The notes below the pieces were generated by a model, which worked only from the letters and a program-made list of their open reading frames with translations, was not told the origin of the DNA and ran no database searches. This document shows positions 7,333 to 14,471 of a DNA stretch of 64,000 nt, piece by piece. Within the stretch, counting starts at the first letter, position 1. Each line of letters starts with the position of its first letter. Where the stretch lies: the NCBI GenBank assembly GCA_038230255.1, contig JBBRNP010000008.1, positions 1-64,000 of the forward strand, given 5' to 3'. The stretch is from AV40 sp038230255 (lineage in GTDB: Bacteria; Verrucomicrobiota; Verrucomicrobiia; Chthoniobacterales; UBA10450). Made by a program: the position numbers and the translations under genes.

Positions 7333-8736
7333 GTGACCAGCCTCGCATCTTCCGAAGCGCAGCTCGCCCGCCGGCTCGGGTTGTTCGACACCACCATGCT
7401 GGTGATGGGTGGCATCATCGGCTCGGGGATTTTCATTAACCCCTACGTCGTCGCGCAGCAGGTTCCCTCCACTCTTTTAATTCTGGCCGCCTGGGCTGTT
7501 GGCGGACTGATCGCCCTCGCCGGCGCTTTCATTTACGCGGAACTTTCGTCACAAACATCAGCCAGCGGTGGGCAATACATTTATCTGCGCGATGCATTTC
7601 ATCCGGGACTGGCATTTGTTTACGGCTGGGCCTTGCTCTTTGTCACCCAAAGCGGCGGCATGGCCGCAGTCGCAGTCACTTTTGCAAAATATGTCTGCGC
7701 GCTTGGCCAGATGGAGGCCAATGACAACATCGCAGCTTTGCTGGCGACAATCGTCTTGGTCGTGCTGACGATTATCAACTGTCTCGGCGTGCGCGCGGGT
7801 AGTACGACGCAGAACCTGTTTATGATCCTGAAACTGATCGCGATTGCTGCACTGGTCGCATTCGGATTGAGCGTCAAAGGTGCGCCTACTCCCGCCATCG
7901 CAACATCGACATCCTCGACGCCCGGAATCTGGAATTCGCTGATCGCCTTCGGCGCGGCACTCATTCCGGTTCAGTTTGCTTATGGCGGCTGGCAGACGTC
8001 GTGCTTTGTCGCCGGAGAAGTGCGCGAACCGCGAAAGAACCTTCCGCGCGGTTTATTGTTAGGCGTCTTGGGCGTCATCGTCGTTTACCTTTCGGTAAAC
8101 ATTGTTTGTGTTCACGCGCTCGGCCCGCAGGGTCTCGGGCAAACAAGGACGCCCGCGTCCGCGGTAATGCGTCTAGCCTTCGGCGAAAACGGCGCGCGCA
8201 TTATTGCAGTCGGGATCGCCATTTCGACGGTTGGGTTTCTCAGCCAAAGCATGCTCACTGCGCCGCGCGTTTATTTTGCGATGGCTGAAGACGGTTTGTT
8301 TTTTGCAAGCCTGGCAAAATTGAATCGCGCACGGGTGCCGGCCTTCGCGATCGCGTTGCAAGGCGCCCTTGCGATCGTGATCACACTGTCGGGCCGGTAT
8401 GAACAAATTCTAAACTACGTTATATCGGTCGACGTGATTTTCTTTGCGTTAACCGCGGCAACGGTCTTCGTTTTTCGACACCGAGCTAAAACAAACCCGT
8501 CTCTGTTAAAGGCCAGTCCAATGCCAGTGCGGCTCGCACCTCGGATTCCAGGGCATCCGTTCACGACGCTCTTTTTCATCATAGCCTGCGCCGGCGTTGC
8601 GTTCAGCACACTTTATCGCTACCCGCACAACAGCTTGATCGGTCTCGGCATTATGCTGACCGGTGTGCCGGCGTATCTGTTTTGGAAATCGCAGAAAACG
8701 CCGAACGCCGAACATCCAACACCCAATATTGAATGA
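7333..8736 (+). CDS. APC superfamily amino acid permease
   Basis: About 467 residues from a GTG at 7333, 4 bp after terC; the frame is open further upstream but that overlaps terC. Twelve hydrophobic segments and the first-helix motif MVMGGIIGSGIFINP mark an APC transporter of the LAT/SteT type, which moves amino acids across the inner membrane by proton symport or exchange. The substrate cannot be read from sequence. The last ~13 residues (KTPNAEHPTPNIE) match a low-complexity sequence I recognise from dispersed intergenic repeats, so the natural C-terminus may have been replaced. Its stop overlaps the next start as ATGA. Confidence 0.85.
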   Translation: MTSLASSEAQLARRLGLFDTTMLVMGGIIGSGIFINPYVVAQQVPSTLLILAAWAVGGLIALAGAFIYAELSSQTSASGGQYIYLRDAFHPGLAFVYGWALLFVTQSGGMAAVAVTFAKYVCALGQMEANDNIAALLATIVLVVLTIINCLGVRAGSTTQNLFMILKLIAIAALVAFGLSVKGAPTPAIATSTSSTPGIWNSLIAFGAALIPVQFAYGGWQTSCFVAGEVREPRKNLPRGLLLGVLGVIVVYLSVNIVCVHALGPQGLGQTRTPASAVMRLAFGENGARIIAVGIAISTVGFLSQSMLTAPRVYFAMAEDGLFFASLAKLNRARVPAFAIALQGALAIVITLSGRYEQILNYVISVDVIFFALTAATVFVFRHRAKTNPSLLKASPMPVRLAPRIPGHPFTTLFFIIACAGVAFSTLYRYPHNSLIGLGIMLTGVPAYLFWKSQKTPNAEHPTPNIE

Positions 8737-9812
8737 AAGGACAATCAGACTTCATGCATTGGGCGAAAACGCGCCCGAAAGTGACATACGATCTCGCTTT
8801 GAGCGGCATTCTTAATCTGCCATTCGCGGAATTGGACGTGAAGCTGAGCGATTTAGAATTGCATGGCGACAATGCTTACGGATATCGCCCGCTGGTTGAC
8901 GCGCTGGCTCAACATCGTCAGATCCCAGCCGAAAATGTCGTCACGGTTTCAGGCGGCACGTCGATGGCCAATCATCTGGCGATGGCGGCGTTACTCGAAC
9001 ACGGCGACCAAGTCCTGATTGAGCAGCCAACTTACGATCCCGTGCTCGCGGTTGCCGAATATCTCGGAGCCAAGATCAAACGCTTCCCAAGACGATTCGA
9101 GGATCGTTTCAAGATCGACATCGACGACTTGGAGAAGCAGATCACTCCGCGCACACGCTTGATCGCAGTGACGAACTTGCATAATCCAAGCAGCGCGCTG
9201 GTTGAAGAAACAACGCTGCGAAAAATCGGCGAGGTCGCGCGCGGTGTGGGCGCACACGTGCTGGTAGACGAAGTTTATCTGGAAGCGATGTTTGAAAATT
9301 CGCCAAGATCGGCCGTTTCGCTCGGCCCACAGTTTGTGGTGACGAGCAGCCTGACCAAAGGCTATGGCTTGAGCGGACTTCGTTGCGGATGGATTCTCGC
9401 AGACCCAGAACTGGCGAAGAAAATTCAGCGACTCGACGATATCTTTGCCGCGAGCGCGCCGAACGTGATGGAGCGACTCAGTGTCTCAGCGCTAAATCAA
9501 CTGCCGAAGATCGCGGCTCGCGCCAAAGCCTGGCTGGAAACGAATCGACACATGTTGAACAATTTTTTCAAAACGCGCGACGATGTCGATGTTGTCCCGA
9601 CAAAATTCGGCACAACGTCATTTCCGCGGCTCCGCCATGTGGATGCTGACCAACTTTGCGGTTTGCTGATCGAGAAATATGAAACAGCAGTGGTTCCCGG
9701 CCGCTTTTTCGAATCACCGAACCACATTCGCATCGGGTTGTGTTGCCAGCCGGAAAACTTCCGCGAAGGGATCACACGTTTCGGCAACGCTCTGGACGAA
9801 TTGCGACGCTAG
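8733..9812 (+). CDS. PLP-dependent aminotransferase, class I/II
   Basis: A 359-residue fold-type I aminotransferase. The PLP lysine is in TSSLTKGYGLSGLRCGW, the cofactor-contact Asp/Tyr in VLVDEVYLEAMF, and the Asn in VTNLHNPSSALV. The exact donor is unknown. Proximity to the APC permease suggests use of an imported amino acid, an inference from context only. The listed ATG overlaps the permease stop. A second in-frame ATG at 8754 is preceded by AAAGGA (8736-8741) and may be the real start, giving MHWAKTRPK as the N-terminus. Its stop is 7 bp from the convergent sensor kinase gene. Confidence 0.8.
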   Translation: MKGQSDFMHWAKTRPKVTYDLALSGILNLPFAELDVKLSDLELHGDNAYGYRPLVDALAQHRQIPAENVVTVSGGTSMANHLAMAALLEHGDQVLIEQPTYDPVLAVAEYLGAKIKRFPRRFEDRFKIDIDDLEKQITPRTRLIAVTNLHNPSSALVEETTLRKIGEVARGVGAHVLVDEVYLEAMFENSPRSAVSLGPQFVVTSSLTKGYGLSGLRCGWILADPELAKKIQRLDDIFAASAPNVMERLSVSALNQLPKIAARAKAWLETNRHMLNNFFKTRDDVDVVPTKFGTTSFPRLRHVDADQLCGLLIEKYETAVVPGRFFESPNHIRIGLCCQPENFREGITRFGNALDELRR

Positions 9813-9819
9813 ACGCGTT

Positions 9820-11391
9820 TTATTCGGATGCTTCCGCCAGGACGCTGCGAAGTTCCTGAAAGTCCACCGGTTTGGTCAGATGAAAGTCGAACCCGGCCTT
9901 CTTGCTCCGCTTGATGTCTTCTTCCATGCCAAATCCGGTCAGAGCGATTCCGGTGACGTGCTGCGTTCGTTTCGCTTCCGCGATCACGTCGTAACCGCTG
10001 CCGTCAGGCAGGCCGATATCACTCAAAACAACGTCGAGCGTCTTTGAACGCAAAATCGCCAGGGCGGCTTCGGTATTCTCTGCCACCGAAATATCGTGGC
10101 CAAAATGTTGAAGTAATCGCGCCAACGTCCTGCGAGTATCGCCATGGTCTTCCACCAATAAAATGCGCAACGACTTGACCGGTTTGCCTGGCACGCGGGC
10201 CTGCACCCCCGTTTTGCCGACGTGCGCTGGCAACACGGCAAGTTTGACACTGAAAGTCGCGCCGTAACTGCGGCCACGACTTTCGACCGAAATTTCTCCG
10301 TCGTGCAAGTTCACGATGTGCCTGGAAATTGCCAGACCGAGACCGAGCCCACCGAACCGTCGAGTGATCGTAGGATCCGCCTGCTCAAAAGGTTGGAAGA
10401 GCGATTTGATCTTTTCCGGATCGATCCCGATTCCGCTGTCGGTGATTTCGAATTTGAAAGTGTTCCCTTTCTCGTTCGTAGTGGTGATGTCGATCTTGCC
10501 GCCGCGGGGCGTGAACTTCACCGCGTTATTGATCACGTTCCAGAAGACCTGCTGAATCCGAACCGGATCGGCCCAGATGTTATGCTCCTTCGCGTTCAGC
10601 GCGATCGAAACAATTAGGCCTTTTGAAATAAGGTCCGGCTGCGCGATTTCGAGCGCGTCACGAATCAGCGCATGCGCATCGGCCCGGTCGAAATGCATTT
10701 CGAGTTTGCCACGAACAACGCGAGTCAGATCGAGCAAATCGTCAATTAACCGTGCCTGCAACTGGACATTGCGTTGAATGGTTTCGATCTCGGGAGCAAA
10801 CTCGGACGGGATTCGTTCGGTTTGATGAGCCAGGAAACTTGCTGCCGCTAAAGCCGGTGTGAGCGGAGTGCGCAACTCGTGACTTAAAGCGGCTAGAAAA
10901 TTATCTTTCGCGCGACTCGCTTCCTCCGCTGCGAGTTTGGCCACTTCGATTTCACGGGCCCGCACCTGCGCGGTGACATCGCGAGTGACTTTCGAAAAGC
11001 CGCGAAGCTCGCGATCCTTGCCCAAGAGGGCGGTGAGGACAACTTCAGCTTCAAAAGTTGAGCCGTCCTTACGCACGCGCAGTCCCTGGTCGCGAATGTG
11101 ACCGAGCCGGCGCGCTTCGGCGAGATTGTGTTCGGGTTTTCGAGCTGCAACATCGTCAGCCGTATAAAAACAGGCGAAGTTCTTTCCGATGATCTCGTCC
11201 GCTTTGTATCCCTTAATTTTTTGGGCGCCCGAATTCCAGGTCACAACTGTCCCGATCGGGTCGAGCATATAAATGGCATATTCCTCCACGCCTTCGACCA
11301 GCAATCGAAATTGCTCTTCGCTGGCGTGCAATTTGTCGGGGGGCTCGCGCTTCGCGTCTGGTTGTGCCCGCACAGGTTTCTTTTTAGCCAT
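9820..11391 (-). CDS. PAS-domain hybrid histidine kinase with receiver
   Basis: About 523 residues from the ATG at 11391 (a frame-open extension to 11466 lacks support). Order: Lys-rich start, PAS domain (about 25-145: EEQFRLLVEGVEEYAIYMLDP broken as EEQFRLLVEGV and YAIYMLDPIG), DHp with ALSHELRTPL (His about 171), ATPase domain with N box, GIDPEKIKSLFQPF and GLGLGLAI, and a C-terminal receiver with DVVLSDIGLPDGSGYD as phospho-acceptor region. There are no membrane segments, so it senses a cytoplasmic signal. PAS domains of this wording often bind haem or flavin, but no ligand residue can be assigned. No output regulator is adjacent. Confidence 0.85.
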   Translation of the reverse strand: MAKKKPVRAQPDAKREPPDKLHASEEQFRLLVEGVEEYAIYMLDPIGTVVTWNSGAQKIKGYKADEIIGKNFACFYTADDVAARKPEHNLAEARRLGHIRDQGLRVRKDGSTFEAEVVLTALLGKDRELRGFSKVTRDVTAQVRAREIEVAKLAAEEASRAKDNFLAALSHELRTPLTPALAAASFLAHQTERIPSEFAPEIETIQRNVQLQARLIDDLLDLTRVVRGKLEMHFDRADAHALIRDALEIAQPDLISKGLIVSIALNAKEHNIWADPVRIQQVFWNVINNAVKFTPRGGKIDITTTNEKGNTFKFEITDSGIGIDPEKIKSLFQPFEQADPTITRRFGGLGLGLAISRHIVNLHDGEISVESRGRSYGATFSVKLAVLPAHVGKTGVQARVPGKPVKSLRILLVEDHGDTRRTLARLLQHFGHDISVAENTEAALAILRSKTLDVVLSDIGLPDGSGYDVIAEAKRTQHVTGIALTGFGMEEDIKRSKKAGFDFHLTKPVDFQELRSVLAEASE

Positions 11392-11462
11392 CGTCAATCC
11401 GTCAATCCGCCAGAGAAATCGTAGCTTCCCATAGACATCGCGCCCCGCCGCCCTCGCGCGGG

Positions 11463-11681
11463 TCAAATTTTATCGCGACCGTGTGGCCGGGTTAGATCGA
11501 CAATCGGCCCGAGGGGCACAATCCGGGTGGGGTTAATTTCTTCGTGCGTCATGTAGTAGTGACGCTTGATGTGATCGATGCTGACAGTCTCGGCGATGTT
11601 TGAGAGTTGATAAAGGTCCGGCAAATAGCCGTGGAGATTTGGATAATCGACGATGCGCCGGAATGTGCTGCGACCCGCCAC
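11463..11681 (-). pseudogene. C-terminal fragment of glutathionyl-hydroquinone reductase
   Basis: The 72-codon frame repeats the C-terminal part of the intact reductase encoded at 12657-13757: RRIVDYPNL, then AETVSIDHIKRHYYMTHEEI, then NPTRIVPLGPIVDL. A 104-bp stretch (11494-11597) is identical to 12778-12881 except for one base. The thioredoxin domain with the catalytic Cys is missing, so the fragment cannot be an active enzyme. Near-identity alongside more diverged flanks points to recent duplication or gene conversion. Confidence 0.8.
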
Positions 11682-11734
11682 TGTTCAAAGTTGGAGTCGA
11701 GAGACTCGGCAAAGCGCTGAATCAGCTGTGAAAA

Positions 11735-11768
11735 TAAAATGGGCGCAGCGTTCGGCCGCGCCCGTTTT
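11735..11768 (-). terminator. Rho-independent terminator after the secreted protein gene
   Basis: On the minus strand AAAACGGGCGC pairs with GCGCCCATTTT around a short loop, followed by ATTTT. It lies 25 bp past the stop of the secreted protein gene. The A-run on the other side makes it near symmetric. Confidence 0.65.
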
Positions 11769-11792
11769 GTTCCAGCTTGCCGTGGTATTGTA

Positions 11793-12629
11793 TTAGAAGC
11801 TAAACGCTAGCAGGACATTTCCGTTCTTGTCCGTCACTGTGACTGACAAAATCTCAAGAAGAGTGACGCCCGAAGCAATGGTCCTTTTCCTTGGCGCCGG
11901 GAGAAGGGTGATGCTAAGGCTTCCGGTGCTGCTGGTCTTGGGCTTCTTCGCGGTCGACGTCAATCCGTTAACCAGAATGTTGAGGAACGTGTTCGGGGGC
12001 AATCCTTGCCCGGTTATTTGAAGGTATCCCAGCGGCTTGCAATGTGAAGCATTGGCGCTGAGCAATGCGCTACCAGTTGCACCCGGATCGGTCGGTCCGG
12101 GTTGACCGGTGATGCTCGCGCTCAATGTCGCGTCTATTTTCAGGGCGTTCGTCAGATCGGCCATGAAAAGCACGACGCCATTTGAGTCAGACACTGAAAC
12201 CGTGGCGATGTCGAACGGATTAACGTTTACCGGAAACGGCGCATCTTCTGGGCCGTCGGGATTATTGGTAAACTCCATGTCAACTTCACCTTGGCTGTTC
12301 GTGGTGAAGCTTCCAATCGCGACCGTCGCGCCGGTAGATTTCAAGGTAGCACTGACGTTGTAAGTGCCGGGTAAAAGTCCTGCCACCTCCAGCCCGAGCT
12401 CGCCCTGCGTCGCGCCATTATCGTCTTCCGCCCCAAGCCCGAGTCCGATGGATGAGCCCGCGGGCGCAGCTGCGGTTGGCTTCATCTGGCTACCGAGATC
12501 GAGACTTTCGGTGCCTTGGATGTCGCCACCTTGCACGTTGTCATCGGCCCGGGCGACGCTGACGCCAAGGAAAAGGTAGCAGGTTACTGCGAGTAAGGCG
12601 GTCGTTACAAATTGGGGGTACGTCTTCAT
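11793..12629 (-). CDS. Secreted hypothetical protein with beta-rich domains
   Basis: A 278-residue protein with a clear signal peptide (basic start, hydrophobic 9-25, cleavage near VARA-DD). The mature part is Gly/Thr/Ser/Asn rich with strands such as LPGTYNVSATLKSTGA and GSFTTNSQGEVDMEF, followed by a second half with GYLQITGQGLPPNTFLNILV and KNGNVLLAFSF. Two Ig- or transthyretin-like repeats are likely, each with the phrase SVxxxNGxVL (VSVSDSNGVVLF, VTVTDKNGNVLL). No enzyme motif is seen and I do not recognise a named family. It sits between the intact reductase gene and its truncated copy. Confidence 0.65.
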   Translation of the reverse strand: MKTYPQFVTTALLAVTCYLFLGVSVARADDNVQGGDIQGTESLDLGSQMKPTAAAPAGSSIGLGLGAEDDNGATQGELGLEVAGLLPGTYNVSATLKSTGATVAIGSFTTNSQGEVDMEFTNNPDGPEDAPFPVNVNPFDIATVSVSDSNGVVLFMADLTNALKIDATLSASITGQPGPTDPGATGSALLSANASHCKPLGYLQITGQGLPPNTFLNILVNGLTSTAKKPKTSSTGSLSITLLPAPRKRTIASGVTLLEILSVTVTDKNGNVLLAFSF

Positions 12630-12656
12630 GGTCTTGAATTTTGTAAGTCCTAAATT

Positions 12657-13757
12657 TTACACCAATTCCCATGCAATCGCCAGCTGGAAAAAGTAACAAT
12701 TCGTTACTAACGCGGCGGCGAAGCCGGTGTTGCGGAAGATGCTGTATTCAGGTTTTCCTCGCCCGTGCGGCCGCGCCAGATCGACAATCGGCCCGAGGGG
12801 CACAATCCGGGTGGGGTTAATTTCTTCGTGCGTCATGTAGTAGTGACGCTTGATGTGATCGATGCTGACGGTCTCGGCGATTCCCGGCTGCTGGTAGAGA
12901 TCGAGCAGATAACCCTGCAGATTCGGGTAATCGATAATGCGTCGCAGGTTGCATTTGAAATGGCCGTGATAAACGACGTCGAATCGAATCAGTGTGCAAA
13001 ACAATCGCCAGTCGGTTTCGACGATCCGTTTCCCGAATAAATAGCGGCTCTTCGACAACCGCTTTTCCATTTCATCGAGCGCGTCGAAAAGTTTCTGGCA
13101 CGAAATTTCGTAGGCCCTCTGGCGGGTGGCGAAACCGGCTTTGTAAACGCCGTTGTTGATTTTGTCGTAAACAAAATCAGACAGCTTGGCCTGTTCGGCT
13201 TCGATATCTTTCGGGAAAAGATCGACACCCATTCGACTCCGCTGCGCTCCGCTCAGGGCAGGTCCTTTGTCCTTGGCGAACTCGTTGAACACGCTGTTGA
13301 ACATTGGGCAGATGTCATTCTCGCAATTGTTGACGATTCTTTTCGTCTCGTTGTCCCAAAGTACCGGAACCGTGACACGTTCCTTGAACTTTGGATTTGT
13401 GGCCGCGTAAGCCTCGCTTAAATAGCGGAAGCCGTTGATCGGATCGGTGGATTCAAACACATCGAGATCCTCCAGTGCGCCGGGTCTACTTCGTTCCGGA
13501 TCGCGAAAGGCCCAGCCCTTCTCATCGCGAAACGGATCGACGATGGTCAGGCCGATCACGTCCTCGAGGCCTTTTAGCTTTCGAAAAATGATCGTGCGAC
13601 TGGCCCACGGACAGGCGAGCGAGACGTAAAGATGATAGCGACCGGCCGCTGCGGGATAGGATGTCGATCCATCATTCGAGATCCATTCGCGGAACGCGTC
13701 CTCCTGCCGCTGAAATTCGCCGGATGCAGATTGTTCGGAAGAAAGATGCGAAGGCAC
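12657..13757 (-). CDS. yqjG: Glutathionyl-hydroquinone reductase (xi-class GST)
   Basis: A 366-residue xi-class glutathione transferase. The N-terminal thioredoxin-like domain carries LACPWASRTI with the catalytic Cys at about 49. The helical C-terminal domain ends with the family block RHYYMTHEEINPTRIVPLGP. These enzymes reduce glutathionyl-hydroquinones, removing glutathione from quinone adducts. The last ~25 residues past GRGKPEYSIF are unusual for the family, which normally ends near this point. The start is a GTG at 13757. The gene stands alone, with a duplicate fragment 1 kb downstream. Confidence 0.85.
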   Translation of the reverse strand: MPSHLSSEQSASGEFQRQEDAFREWISNDGSTSYPAAAGRYHLYVSLACPWASRTIIFRKLKGLEDVIGLTIVDPFRDEKGWAFRDPERSRPGALEDLDVFESTDPINGFRYLSEAYAATNPKFKERVTVPVLWDNETKRIVNNCENDICPMFNSVFNEFAKDKGPALSGAQRSRMGVDLFPKDIEAEQAKLSDFVYDKINNGVYKAGFATRQRAYEISCQKLFDALDEMEKRLSKSRYLFGKRIVETDWRLFCTLIRFDVVYHGHFKCNLRRIIDYPNLQGYLLDLYQQPGIAETVSIDHIKRHYYMTHEEINPTRIVPLGPIVDLARPHGRGKPEYSIFRNTGFAAALVTNCYFFQLAIAWELV

Positions 13758-13788
13758 GGGAAGAAAAGTAGAAAGTAAAAAGTAGAAA

Positions 13789-13911
13789 TTAGGAAGAAGA
13801 GATCATGAGGACAGCGGTGCCGTCGAGTTTTCGCGCACGGAATTTTTCGAGCGCGAGGTTGGCTTCTTCGAACATCATCGCGCGCATGGCGATGTATCTA
13901 CTGCCGGTGGT
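13789..13911 (-). pseudogene. Remnant of the C-terminus of a zinc-type alcohol dehydrogenase/quinone oxidoreductase
   Basis: An open frame on the minus strand reads MFEEANLALEKFRARKLDGT then AVLM and a stop. This is the usual C-terminal signature of MDR-family dehydrogenases (EAN.AL..LR.G...G.AVL). An in-frame stop lies upstream at 13912-13914 and no catalytic or Rossmann domain follows, so only the last ~35 codons of a lost gene survive. Too short for automatic gene callers. Confidence 0.55.
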
Positions 13912-13922
13912 TTAAAGGCAAC

Positions 13923-14465
13923 TCAGACGCTTTGCGAGAGCAGGTCGTTCGTCTTTTGCAACTGCGCAATTGTGGAACGCAGGTCCGACGTGCGCTCACG
14001 GACGGCGTCTTCCAGGGCGGCACGTTGATTATCCAGAAGCAAATGCGCCCGGCGGCTCTTGAGAAGATTACGAATTCGCAAAACGACTTCGACGTGATCG
14101 AACGGCTTGAGCAAGAAATCAGTCGCGCCCGATTCAAGCGCACGCCGTTTCGATTCCTCGTTCGTATCCGCGGTCAGAACGACGACAGGCAGAAAGGTTT
14201 CGTCACTTTCAACGCGGAGCGACTCGAGAAGGGCAAAACCGTCTGGCGGCGGCATTAGTAAATCGAGCAGGATCAAGTCTGGCTGAAAGTTTTTGCAAAC
14301 TTCGAGCGCGAGCTTCGAATCCAAGACCGATTCGACGCGCGTGTAGCCGTTCTCAACCAGGATTTCTTGAAGCAGGGTGACGTTCAGCGGCTCATCGTCG
14401 ATGACAAGGATCTTCATTTTGGCGAGCTCCGCCGAATCATCCTGCCATTGGTTCAATCTGTTCAT
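13923..14465 (-). CDS. Response regulator (stand-alone receiver with coiled-coil tail)
   Basis: A 180-residue protein: a receiver domain from MKILVIDDEPLNV (acidic pair, about 17-29) through DLILLDLLMPPPDGF (phospho-acceptor Asp) and ATDFLLKPFDHVEV (conserved Lys), then a helical tail LEDAVRERTSDLRSTIAQLQ. This layout is that of RpfG-like proteins that have lost their HD-GYP output domain. With no DNA-binding part it probably relays phosphate or binds a partner. It follows the membrane hybrid kinase by 6 bp, with GGAGG inside the kinase's last codons serving as ribosome site, so the kinase is the obvious partner. Confidence 0.85.
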   Translation of the reverse strand: MNRLNQWQDDSAELAKMKILVIDDEPLNVTLLQEILVENGYTRVESVLDSKLALEVCKNFQPDLILLDLLMPPPDGFALLESLRVESDETFLPVVVLTADTNEESKRRALESGATDFLLKPFDHVEVVLRIRNLLKSRRAHLLLDNQRAALEDAVRERTSDLRSTIAQLQKTNDLLSQSV

Positions 14466-14471
14466 ATCGAT

